From positions 2,356,001 through 2,420,000 of the forward strand of contig NZ_JAMSHO010000001.1 in NCBI RefSeq assembly GCF_040147005.1: 64,000 nucleotides of DNA, read 5' to 3'. How positions within the stretch are numbered: position 1 is the stretch's first letter; each line of letters starts with the position of its first letter. Shown in pieces: positions 36,291-45,200 of this stretch. Source of the DNA: Halomonas sp. H10-9-1 (lineage in GTDB: Bacteria > Pseudomonadota > Gammaproteobacteria > Pseudomonadales > Halomonadaceae). The notes below the pieces were generated by a model that saw only the letters and a program-made list of their open reading frames with translations, searched no databases and was not told the origin of the DNA. The position numbers and the translations under genes are program-made.

Positions 36291-36614
36291 TCAAGAGACC
36301 AGTTTGCTAATTTCCAGCTCGGACTCATCTCCGCAATGAATGAAAAAGCACCCTTTGGCGGCATCTGGAGATACAAGCTCAAACCAGCCGCGTCCTGATT
36401 TCTCGTCGCCTTCATCGTTGCCTGACCACGTAAACTCGATCCGCTGGCCATCATCTGAAAGACGGTAATCGATCTGGCCTTCAACAGCCCCAAAGATAAA
36501 ATAGCCAAGGCCGTTTTCATCGAACCGGAAGTGGCCAGGCTCGATCATATCGACAAAGTCCTGATCCCACATTTCCATCCAGGTAATGCGCCAACGGCCG
36601 ACGGGGTTGATCAT
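36291..36614 (-). CDS. Small acidic protein of unknown function (BREX cargo)
   Basis: 107 residues, opening MINPVGRWRITWMEMWDQDF and rich in Asp, Glu, Gly and aromatic residues, with EFTWSGNDEGDEKSGRGW in the middle. Looks like a small beta-rich soluble protein. AAGGAG precedes ATG 36614. It is the second gene of a two-gene unit 22 bp after the 74-residue gene, and ends 157 bp before pglZ. Lower GC than the BREX core suggests a separate origin. No function is recognised. Confidence 0.75.
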   Translation of the reverse strand: MINPVGRWRITWMEMWDQDFVDMIEPGHFRFDENGLGYFIFGAVEGQIDYRLSDDGQRIEFTWSGNDEGDEKSGRGWFELVSPDAAKGCFFIHCGDESELEISKLVS

Positions 36615-36636
36615 GGCTTCTCCTTAACGTTGTGAG

Positions 36637-36861
36637 TTATTGATTGATTTCATCCGTGAATACATCGTACTCAATGGCATCCTCAATAGCAGAATCAAGA
36701 CGTGCCAGCAAGTCTTCCAAAGATTCATTAGGCCGCCTGACCAGCATCGCGAGGCAGTCGGCTTCATCACAGGCAGTGGCACCACAGCAAACGGGTCCAA
36801 CCCTGCCGATTGTGATTTCACCATGATTATCAATAAGCTCTTCGATATTTTTTAGTTTCAT
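36637..36861 (-). CDS. Small protein of unknown function (BREX cargo)
   Basis: 74 residues: MKLKNIEELIDNHGEITIGR, then a Cys-rich patch CCGATACDEADCLAML and LEDLLARLDSAIEDAIE. The patch could bind a metal. ATG 36861 with GAGG eight bases before; a TTG two codons earlier is possible. Just downstream of the pglZ fragment and upstream of the 107-residue gene. AT-rich compared with the BREX core genes. No recognised family role. Confidence 0.72.
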   Translation of the reverse strand: MKLKNIEELIDNHGEITIGRVGPVCCGATACDEADCLAMLVRRPNESLEDLLARLDSAIEDAIEYDVFTDEINQ

Positions 36862-36914
36862 TAACAACCTCTACCATTTATGTTTTGATTCCAATCATAC
36901 TCGCAAAAATTAGC

Positions 36915-37114
36915 ACTCCGACGCCGGCCTCTTCGTAGAGTAAGTAAAGCTATGTCGGCGTGTTTTGACCCTCTAACTCCAGGCGCAGCTTTACACCGAA
37001 GGTGGACTGCCCGGCCATATTGAGGATCTGCACGCCATCCAGAATGAGCTCGTCCAAAGCATCGGTAAAGTAGCCCGGGGCGTCGTACCAGAAAACCAGG
37101 CGATCATTGTTCGC
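36915..37114 (-). pseudogene. Decayed duplicate of the pglZ 5' region
   Basis: The minus strand reads NNDRLVFWYDAPGYFTDAL, DGVQILNMAGQSTFGVKLRL and then NTPT-stop-LYLLYEEAG. This parallels PglZ residues ~17-82 codon by codon but with many substitutions. A TAG replaces the Leu codon after NTPT, and homology ends near 36915 where cargo DNA begins. It is a relic of a related, not identical, pglZ allele. Confidence 0.88.
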
Positions 37115-37156
37115 TTGATTATTATATACAATTTGGCCGGTAATGAGGCTAGAGGC

Positions 37157-37567
37157 TTACCGTCTTTGGTAACCACGGCCAAAATTATCACCGGTGCCGC
37201 GGTAACCGCCCATGCCATCGGACTGCCAGCCGCTACCAAAATTATCGCCTGTACCTCGATAACCACCCATGCCATCGGACTGCCAACCGCTACCAAAGTT
37301 ATCACCTGTGCCTCGATAACCACCCATGCCATCGGATTGATAGCCTCGGTCAAAATTATCGCCTGTCCCTCGGACGCCGCCCATGCCATCCGCTTGATAG
37401 CCACGACCAAAGTTGTCACCTGTCCCCTGGACGCCGCCCATGCCATCTGACTGCCAACCCCCACCAAAGTTATCGCCTGTGCCATAAAGGCCATCAGCAA
37501 AAGCGATAGAGCTTGTCAGGAAGAAAACAGTTACCAAAAAGATTTTTTTAAGCTGTGTTGATTTCAT
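37157..37567 (-). CDS. Secreted glycine-rich tandem-repeat protein (BREX cargo)
   Basis: 136 residues. The N-terminus MKSTQLKKIFLVTVFFLTSS followed by IAFA is a clean signal peptide. The mature part consists of 5.6 copies of a 19-residue unit, GTGDNFGSGWQSDGMGGYR, with small changes (R/G/S, W/Y, V/Y). AGGAGG lies before ATG 37567. Such repeats suggest a periplasmic or surface beta-type protein; no activity is known. It sits 50 bp after pglX and before the pglZ relic, so it is an insert in the BREX operon. Confidence 0.82.
   Translation of the reverse strand: MKSTQLKKIFLVTVFFLTSSIAFADGLYGTGDNFGGGWQSDGMGGVQGTGDNFGRGYQADGMGGVRGTGDNFDRGYQSDGMGGYRGTGDNFGSGWQSDGMGGYRGTGDNFGSGWQSDGMGGYRGTGDNFGRGYQRR
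37163..37483 (-). repeat. 57-bp tandem repeats in the secreted repeat protein
   Basis: About 5.6 units of 57 bp, coding for the 19-residue repeat. Neighbouring copies 4 and 5 are almost identical in DNA, showing recent duplication. The repeats are coding and contiguous, not spacer-separated. Confidence 0.92.
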
Positions 37568-37618
37568 TTGATGCCTCCTATTCTCTTGCACCGAACTTTT
37601 ACTCTTTGCGGACAAGCT

Positions 37619-40600
37619 TCACCCCGCCTTCTCTCCGGTCACTGCCTTCACTTCCGCCAACAAATCGCCAAACTTCCCATAGTTCACCTTCACCCCATCA
37701 TCCAGGTCCAGTGAGATCCGCTGGTCGGCGTAGTGTCTTAGCTTCTCGTCGAAGGCATTGAGCTCGGCCTGCTGCTTGTAGAGCTTGCTCAGTTCCCTCT
37801 CGATGCGCTTGGCTTCGGCGGCGGAGGCGCTGGCTTCCTTGTCCTGCTCCAGCTTCTCGACATAGCCATCGAGCTTCTCGGTGAGAGGGATCACGTAGTC
37901 GGTACGCATCTCGGCCAAGGTGCTTTCGTTATAGCGGTGCAGGTAGACCAGGCACTCGAAGGCTTTCTGCTTGCCGGAGCTGAACAGCCAGTAGATGGGG
38001 CGCTTCTTGTAGGTGCGCAGATGGTCCTTGTAGAACTGCGTGCTCAGGTAGCGACGGATGGTTTCCAGCGCTGCTTCCCCCTTCTTGGGTTTGATGCCGT
38101 GCAGGCAGAGGCTCTCGGCAACGAAGTCGAGATTTTCCTGCAGGTATTCTTCACCCCAGACGGTGCGTACGAAGTCCCGGAAGCGGTTGGTGGCATCATC
38201 AGGGAACCACTCTTGATCGGTGAGCGGGATGATGGCGTTTTCATCGGGTGCAAAGCTGGGCTCGGGGATCTGGGTGAGGTAGTCACGGACAGTTTCACCT
38301 TGGCTGGCGAGAATCAGGCCTATCTTATCCAGAGAGTAGCGCCCCATCATGCAGCCGATACCGTACGATACAAGCTCTTTTATTGTGTCGCACTGGAGCA
38401 GTGTATCAAGTTCTTTTTTACTCTTAGAACCACCATAGCGATAGAAAGGATTGTAATTAAGAGAAACCTCGTCTAGTGGCGCTTCGGGCGTCAACTCATC
38501 TTTAAGGCCGTAAGCCTCAATAAGACATTGGTTATTGCTCTCTTCGAGATTTTTTACCTTTAATATCTTATCACGCCAGTTTTTCTCAAGACTTTGGTAG
38601 GCATTCATAATAGTTAAGCATGGATTTTTAAGGCTGATCAGCGGTGGACCTTTAAAATTCCATGAGGTCTCATAGCTATCCCAATCCTCTCTCGCCTCAG
38701 ACAACAACTCCATGACAATATTTATGTCTACTGAACTTCTAATTTCTTGACCAAATGGTAGTGATGATATATTACCGGACTGGACATGGAGTGTTGGGTT
38801 AAGTGAGTTAATGACCAGTGATGCAACCTTGGATGCAAGAAACCCAAGAACTGCATATGCATCCGAATCAGAACTTGGGAAAAGCGAAGGCCCACTAGCA
38901 TCAAAAATAAAGCCCTCAGGGTAATACCGAACGCCTAACTGGGAATAACTTGCTATATCTGTCCACCCTATCATCTTTTTGAAATAAAGCTCTTCAGAAC
39001 GGACAGATGCCTTGCCGGTAGATTTTATTTTCGATCCATTTCCATCCCATAAAACAACCCAATTTTGATTGCCGTACCACTTCCTATATTCTCCTCCTTT
39101 GTTATATGGAGCCCAATAATTCCTTCCTATCTTATTGCTATCTACCTCAGTCCAAAGCCTAACAAATTTATCATTTTCAGCTGTGGTCATTCCGCCTCGA
39201 ACAGGGACAACTTCTCCTAATAGCTGGTTTTCTTTGAATTTATCTATGACAGCATGACTCAACCAATATGCAATTGGGCTACCTGGAATCTTTTTAAACT
39301 CACCCTGAAAAATGCCAAAATAGAGTTTTTCTTTACGAAGAAGCGATTGCTTTTTTACTTCTTCGTTGCCTTCCGTTAAACGATAAAACATAGGGCGATA
39401 GTTCTGGAAACTTCTGCTCCCAATGACCCAAGCCGAAGTCTGAACCACTTCACCAGATATTTGACCGAATGCCCTTGCGCCAAGATGCGCCATTGTCGTA
39501 ATAGTGCAATTTTTCAGTATTTGCTCGCGAAGTTTCTCGTAGATAGACAGAAACATCCACGACTGCATGTTAATCTGGGCGTTGTAGCCAAGCGGTGCTA
39601 GCAGACTGAAGGCGTGCTCCATAAAGATAGCAAAGAGATCTGCCTTACTGTTCGGGTATGCTCTCTTAGCAAAATCTTTCAGCGCCTTATTCATCCCCTT
39701 GCTGCCCATATAAGGAGGGTTGGCAATAACTGCATCGTACCGCTGCGCTAATATCCAAGCCTGCTGTACAACCGGCATCAACTGTTTGGCAGCCGTCTTC
39801 TGCATGGTATCGCCGCTGTCGCTAAGCTGGGTCAGCTCTTCCAGCAAGGTCTTGAGCGGCGCTTCAAAATTGTTTGGCACTTCGATCAGCGAGCCGAAGG
39901 TCTTGGCGTCCTGGAAGCGCTCGATCAGGTCGACGATGGCCTTGTAGGTGCTGTCGTTACTTGAAAGCTCTTTTTGCTCGCCCTCGAACAGGCTCTGGGA
40001 CTGGCCCTGGTGCCAGTCGCCGGTGAGGTTGAGGTCGCGCCACAGGGTGCTGGCATCCAGGTGCTGGGTGCTCTGCAGGGCCATCACGTTGAGACGAACG
40101 CCTCTTGTGAAGATCCGGCGATCGTCCTCACGGGCCTTCATCAGTAGCGCGAAGCCGGCGAGCTGGGCGGCGCGGTCGTCGATATCCAGGCCGAACAGGT
40201 TGTTCTCCAGGACCAGCTTGGGGATGTCCCGGGAGCGGTAGCCGCGCTCCTCGTAGATGGCCTTCAGCACGTTGTAGGCCTCGACCAGGATATGGCCGGA
40301 GCCACAGGCGGGGTCGAGCACCTTGATGGTCTCGGGGTCGATGCTCGCCGGGGTGATGGCGTCCAACTGGGCCTGTACCTCGGGCTCCTGCTCGGCGGGC
40401 TCGATGTAGTACGGCATCTCGCCTTTAAGGGGGGAGTCCGGGTAGGTCTGCAGCCACTGGCGGCCCACCGAGTTCTGCACCAGGTACTGGACGATCCAGT
40501 TAGGGGTGAACAGCTGGGTGGCGGCCGGGATGTCCTCGCTCTTCACCACCTTGCCGATCACCTGATCCTTCTTCTCAGCGATGTAGAACTGGTAGAGCCA

Positions 40601-41239
40601 GCCGATCACCTCGACGTCCTGCCAGTCCTCCTCGGGAATCGCTTCCACCAGCTCGCGGATCAGCGAGTCGGTCTTGGTCAGGTTATCCGGCAGTAGCAGT
40701 TCGCTGGCGTCGTCCAACGGCTCGAACAGGAACGGCATGGCCTCATGCAGGGCGTGACACTGGGCCAGCAGCAGCTCGCGGTAGAGCGTCTCGTCCTGGG
40801 TGCCGTCGAGCTTCAGCTCGCGCACCCGGGCGGTATCCAGCCCGGGCAGGTCGATCTCCAGGCAATCATCGAGGATCTGGAAGCCGCCCTCGTGGTCCGG
40901 GTGGGAGAGCACCCGACGGCCATGATCCAGATAGCCCTTGAGCTCCATGAAGCGGATCGCGCACAGGCGGTTGAACCAGCTGTAGGCGGCCTGCTCCATG
41001 GCCAGCTCGAAGCCCAGCTGGGTCACCCACTTGGCCAGCGCCTCGCGGGGGCCGCGCAGGGCCTTGGGGACGCTGTGGGTCTGGCCATCCAGGGCGCTGA
41101 TCAGCATCACGTCGCCGCGCACCTCGGCGGGCGCCACGTGGCCCTTGGTGATGCCGTAGCGGGCGGCCTGGCGGGTCATGGTCTCGATGAAGCGGGTACG
41201 CGCCTTGGGGGCGTACTTCTTGATGTTCCCTGTGTTCAT
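37619..41239 (-). CDS. pglX: BREX adenine-specific DNA methyltransferase PglX (BrxX)
   Basis: 1206 residues, the normal size. The class I methyltransferase core shows the SAM motif VLDPACGSGHILVEAY (residues ~307-322) and the catalytic NPPYMGSKG (~507-515), the N6-adenine signature. The C-terminal half recognises the target and binds helpers. It modifies one strand of a non-palindromic site; the site cannot be read from sequence. The start is ATG 41239 with AGGAA. About codons 425-980 (38.3-39.96 kb) are far more AT-rich than both ends, so the specificity part was probably exchanged. A 241-bp leader with a strong palindrome separates it from the DUF3800 gene. Confidence 0.95.
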   Translation of the reverse strand: MNTGNIKKYAPKARTRFIETMTRQAARYGITKGHVAPAEVRGDVMLISALDGQTHSVPKALRGPREALAKWVTQLGFELAMEQAAYSWFNRLCAIRFMELKGYLDHGRRVLSHPDHEGGFQILDDCLEIDLPGLDTARVRELKLDGTQDETLYRELLLAQCHALHEAMPFLFEPLDDASELLLPDNLTKTDSLIRELVEAIPEEDWQDVEVIGWLYQFYIAEKKDQVIGKVVKSEDIPAATQLFTPNWIVQYLVQNSVGRQWLQTYPDSPLKGEMPYYIEPAEQEPEVQAQLDAITPASIDPETIKVLDPACGSGHILVEAYNVLKAIYEERGYRSRDIPKLVLENNLFGLDIDDRAAQLAGFALLMKAREDDRRIFTRGVRLNVMALQSTQHLDASTLWRDLNLTGDWHQGQSQSLFEGEQKELSSNDSTYKAIVDLIERFQDAKTFGSLIEVPNNFEAPLKTLLEELTQLSDSGDTMQKTAAKQLMPVVQQAWILAQRYDAVIANPPYMGSKGMNKALKDFAKRAYPNSKADLFAIFMEHAFSLLAPLGYNAQINMQSWMFLSIYEKLREQILKNCTITTMAHLGARAFGQISGEVVQTSAWVIGSRSFQNYRPMFYRLTEGNEEVKKQSLLRKEKLYFGIFQGEFKKIPGSPIAYWLSHAVIDKFKENQLLGEVVPVRGGMTTAENDKFVRLWTEVDSNKIGRNYWAPYNKGGEYRKWYGNQNWVVLWDGNGSKIKSTGKASVRSEELYFKKMIGWTDIASYSQLGVRYYPEGFIFDASGPSLFPSSDSDAYAVLGFLASKVASLVINSLNPTLHVQSGNISSLPFGQEIRSSVDINIVMELLSEAREDWDSYETSWNFKGPPLISLKNPCLTIMNAYQSLEKNWRDKILKVKNLEESNNQCLIEAYGLKDELTPEAPLDEVSLNYNPFYRYGGSKSKKELDTLLQCDTIKELVSYGIGCMMGRYSLDKIGLILASQGETVRDYLTQIPEPSFAPDENAIIPLTDQEWFPDDATNRFRDFVRTVWGEEYLQENLDFVAESLCLHGIKPKKGEAALETIRRYLSTQFYKDHLRTYKKRPIYWLFSSGKQKAFECLVYLHRYNESTLAEMRTDYVIPLTEKLDGYVEKLEQDKEASASAAEAKRIERELSKLYKQQAELNAFDEKLRHYADQRISLDLDDGVKVNYGKFGDLLAEVKAVTGEKAG

Positions 41240-41287
41240 GCTAGATTCCTGGTCGTGCGGGTTGCCAAGGGCTGGCAAGGTGTTCTC

Positions 41288-41319
41288 GCCTGTCCCGCGT
41301 CCTGGGACACGGGACAGGC
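41288..41319. promoter_or_regulatory. 10-bp perfect palindrome in the pglX leader
   Basis: GCCTGTCCCG/CGGGACAGGC with a 12-base spacer that itself repeats GGGACA. It lies 49 bp before the pglX ATG and downstream of a possible -10 (TATAGT on the minus strand, 41422-41427). It may be a repressor site, an attenuator hairpin or a terminator of the DUF3800 gene; there is no T-run. Confidence 0.5.
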
Positions 41320-41480
41320 TTCGTCGCGCAATGGTGATGATGTCAAGCGTTGGAGCGCAGTGATGGTGCAGGTCGCGCCGAGCACAGCTGCGTCCGCGCT
41401 TGCTCGGCCGAGCCCGCTCGGACTATACTGCACACAAATGGACTGGGAGAGCCCGGTCGGCGTATGAGCCTCGGTGAGTG

Positions 41481-42257
41481 TCATCGGGGCTCTTCGCTTT
41501 TCTGGGGGAAGCGTTTCAGCCCCCACTGCTCGTAGCCCAACCCCACATTCTGCCTGCCGCCCTGGCAGTAGAACTTCTGCTTGAGCGTCTCGAAGGCGCG
41601 GTTGGGCTGCTCTGGCCTCAGGATGTGCAACCCGATGGGGCGAGCCACCAGATCCGCCAACTGCAATCCCGCCGAATTCGCCTTCTTGTCGGCGAAACGG
41701 ATGTCGAAGCCGAAGGTCTTGTTCAGGCGGTTCTGGCCGTCGCACATGCGGCGAAACTCAAGCTCCAGCTCATCGTCTTCTTTGCGGCCACGTCGCTCAA
41801 CCACGACATGCGTCAGCCTATCTTCTTGCCCCTTCTCGGCAAGGAACTGGTAGAGGCTCTCCAGGCAAAACCCCAAGGCGAGATGGTAGGGGTTCTCCGA
41901 CTCGACTTGCTGCGGAGTCAGTTTGTTCTTCTCGATGGCGCAACTCGCCAGGATGAAGTGGCTGGCATCGATGATGTCAGTCAGCTCGTCAAGGAAGCGG
42001 TTCTTGTGCCCTCGGCTTTTGAAAATGGTGAAGTCACCTTTTTCCTTGCGGATTTCGTGCTCGTGCAGAATGACCAGGTCATGGCCAAAGTGGCGGAACT
42101 TGAACTTCTGCAGCTCGGAGACGACGGTCTCGCTGTAATAGCGCTTGTGAAAGATGCAGAAGGCCAATACAAACACCGGGTAGTGAGGGTCGAGTGACTG
42201 CAGGCCATGATCACCGCTTTCGTCAACGTAGACGATGTAGTCGCTGAAATTTTTCAT
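41481..42257 (-). CDS. DUF3800-domain protein in the BREX operon
   Basis: 258 residues. The opening YIVYVDESGDHG is the DUF3800 signature (acidic residues in a likely RNase H-like fold), with further acidic positions HEHEIRKEKGDF, VVERRGRKEDDELE and the late GLQLADLVARPIG. DUF3800 proteins occur widely in defence islands and are suspected nucleases, untested here. GGAGGG lies before ATG 42257, and it starts 29 bp after brxC. This is an added gene; the minimal type 1 operon goes straight from brxC to pglX. Confidence 0.9.
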   Translation of the reverse strand: MKNFSDYIVYVDESGDHGLQSLDPHYPVFVLAFCIFHKRYYSETVVSELQKFKFRHFGHDLVILHEHEIRKEKGDFTIFKSRGHKNRFLDELTDIIDASHFILASCAIEKNKLTPQQVESENPYHLALGFCLESLYQFLAEKGQEDRLTHVVVERRGRKEDDELELEFRRMCDGQNRLNKTFGFDIRFADKKANSAGLQLADLVARPIGLHILRPEQPNRAFETLKQKFYCQGGRQNVGLGYEQWGLKRFPQKSEEPR

Positions 42258-42286
42258 GGCAGCCCTCCTGCTGTCCTTCCCTGACA

Positions 42287-45200
42287 TCACCGCAGGCGAA
42301 TGCGCTTGTTGGCCTGGATGGCGTCATCCAGCTCGCGCTTGAGGGCGTCCAGGAAAGCGTCGACCTCCTGCTGGCTCTCCAGGTAGACCCCTTCATGCGT
42401 GCGGCTGAGCACCTGGCTGACGCTGACGTTGGCCACCGGCTTGGGTGCGGCGACTCGGGTGGGGGCGGGTTCGCGCACTTCACCGGGCGATGTGCCGGTA
42501 TCGCGGCCGCCGCCGCCCTGGGTTGAGCTACCCTCGCCGTCAGGCGTGGCATCGCGGTCCGGCTTGCCGCCGTTATCCGCCTTCTGGCGGGCGATGCGCT
42601 GGCGTTCGGCTTCGGCTTCCTGCTCGCGGTGGAGCGCGTCGAGACTCTCCTGCTCGCGATCATTGGCGGTATCGCCCTGCAGCAGGTAGATCTGCGCGAT
42701 GCCGGTGGCGGCTTCGATGTCTTGCTTGAGTAACTGCAGCGGGCGCAGCAGGCGGTTGCTGAGCTCCGGGGTGCCGATGCCGCTCTTGACGATCTCGGCG
42801 CTGACCCGGGCGATGCGCTTATCGATCAAACCGATGGCGTGCTCACGCTTCTGTTCCAACAGATTGGTGTTGGTCTCATCGACGGTGTGAATCAGTCCGG
42901 CGACCTTCTGCAGCATGCCGTAGGGCGCCTCGGAGGCGTAGATGCGGTCCAGCTCGGCAAGAGCTGCCTTCGCCTCGGGTTCCTTCTCCAGCGCCGGGCG
43001 GTTGGGCTGGAAGCGCGTCAGCGCCTGGTCGAGCTGCTTCCAGGTGGTAAGCTGCTTGGTGAAGAACTCGTGGAGGTCGCGGTACTCCTCTTCGATATCG
43101 AGGAGATCCTCCTGCTGGTCGGCCACCGCCTTGAAGAAGTCAAAGCTGTCGTCGATGCGCAGCAGCCGGTCGACCTCCTTGAGGGTGCTGTCGATGGCGG
43201 CACGGCCCGGGAAACGGCCCACCTCGGTCTTGCTGCGGTAGGCCTCCAGGTCCTTCTTCCAGATGCTGAACTGCTCGACATAGAAGGCGTAGAGCTCGGT
43301 CTCGCTGGAGGGCCCGAGTTTGGTGAACAGGTCCTTGGTGAGGTTGCGCACCTGACGCAGCACGGCATCATCGGTCTGGCGCTTCTTCTGGATGCGTACC
43401 TCGCTGCGCCGCCGGCTGTTGTTGAGTAGCTCGAAGGCCTCCTTGCCGGGCAGCGCCGGGCCGGCGGTGTGGAAGGTGAGCCTTCCAGCGGCATACAGCC
43501 GCCCGAGGATCAGCAGGGTCTCCTCCACCGGCCAGCCGAAGGGTCGGTTGTTGAAGCGCTCCAGCAGCGGGTTGAGAGGCACCGGCTCACCGCCATGCAG
43601 GCCAATGTACTGCTCTACCTCGCGCACCGCCTGGGGGTTGCCTTCCTCTCCGTCAAGCTCGATGGCCTGCTGACCGATGTCGTCGGCGGTCATCACCGCG
43701 ACAAGCTCGCGCATCGGATCGGGGTTGAGCACCTGCAGGTAGCCGAGCTTGCTGTAGGTGTTCTCCAGCAGGTACTGGCAGGCGTCGTCGAGGCGGGTGT
43801 TCAGGCTGCTGCGGTTGATGTCGAGCTTCTGACCCAGGGCGTAGACATCGGCATCCAGCAGCATGTCCTCCAGGCGAACTAGCAAGTGCTTGCGACGCTC
43901 CTGGTTCTCCCGACCGCGGTCGGCGAGGATGCGCTCCACGCTGCTGTCGCCGGAGGCGGCGTTGAGGCGGATGTACTTCTCGGTCTTGAGGCAGGTGCGC
44001 AGGTCGTCGAAGAAGGCCTTGTTGTCGCCCAGGCGGATCAGCACCTGGCCCTGGTTCTCATTGCTGCGGTGGATGCAGCCCGCTTCGCCGTTCTGGACCG
44101 AGTAGCTCTGGACGTAGTCGATATCCAGCGGCGAGACCACCTCGACGCGTAGCTGACTCTGGAAGCGGCCGTCGATGGTGTGGCCATCCAGGTAGCGGCC
44201 AATGGTGTAGTCGGTCTTGTTGAGGGGGTAGCGGTACTTGTTGCGGTCGCGCAGGCGGTCCTTGTAGATCATCTCGGCCAGCAGCTTGTTCTCGTCGCTG
44301 CTGGTGATCTCGGTGGCCTTGATCTTGCGCGTGATGTCGCGCTCCTCGTTGGTGAGGAACAGGTACTCCTCGCCGTTGCGGGTGACCAGGCTCTCCTTCT
44401 CCAGACGGGCCAGGGTGCCCTCCAGGCGCTCGCGGATCGCCAGGCGGTCATCGTCGATGCGGGTGATGGAGAGCGTCACCAGATTGTCGAGGGTGCCCTT
44501 GACCAGATCCACGTAGCGGATCATGAACAGGGTGCGCAGGATCTCGACGTCGAAGTCATCCAGCGCCGCGTTCTCGCTGGCCTGGTCGATGGTGCGCTTC
44601 ACCGCGGTATCGAGGAAGCCCTCCACGGCGCGGTAGAAGCTGTGCATCGGCACCAGGGCGCCGACCTCCTGGTCACCTACCGCCTTGGCGGCCATCTGGA
44701 AGGCGTCGAGCATGGAGCGCTCGCCGTAGGCCAGGTGCGCCCCGGTGGCGCCGACCTTGCGGATCTCCTCGAAGACCTTCTGGACCAGTTGGAAGTGGTA
44801 CGGCACGAACGGGTAGTTGGCGACGAAGCTCTCCACGCCGTCGACGTTCCTGAGCGTGGTGCCGGAGCGGTCGAAGGTGAGCTGGTTACGCAGCACCGCG
44901 CCCTTGGCCTCGAACACCTGGGCCAGCTCGCCGGTGGCCTCTGGCGTCTTGGCCAGCAGGCGCTTGCGGATCACCTCGTCGGAGTTGGAGCTCGACAGCG
45001 ACAGGCGGGTCTTGAAGCGCCCGGCGATCTTGGAGAAGTCGTTGGCCTTGGCGGCGGTCATCTCGCCGAGCACGGCGTCCATGTCGGCCTGGGAGGTGAC
45101 CACGATCCAGGCGCGGCCACCGCAGATGGTGCCGAGGTTCTCGGTCAGCGTCTGCAGGGTCAGCATCAGCCGGGTGTTGCTGCCAATGAACTGGCCCACC

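Noticed and set aside
36915..36965. ACGCCG/CGGCGT inverted repeat that could be an integron attC site near small cassette-like genes
   Set aside because: It lies inside the decayed pglZ fragment and codon alignment explains the bases; no attC core sites are evident.
37163..37483. Regular direct repeats resembling a CRISPR array
   Set aside because: The 57-bp units are contiguous without unique spacers and translate as a 19-residue protein repeat behind a signal peptide.
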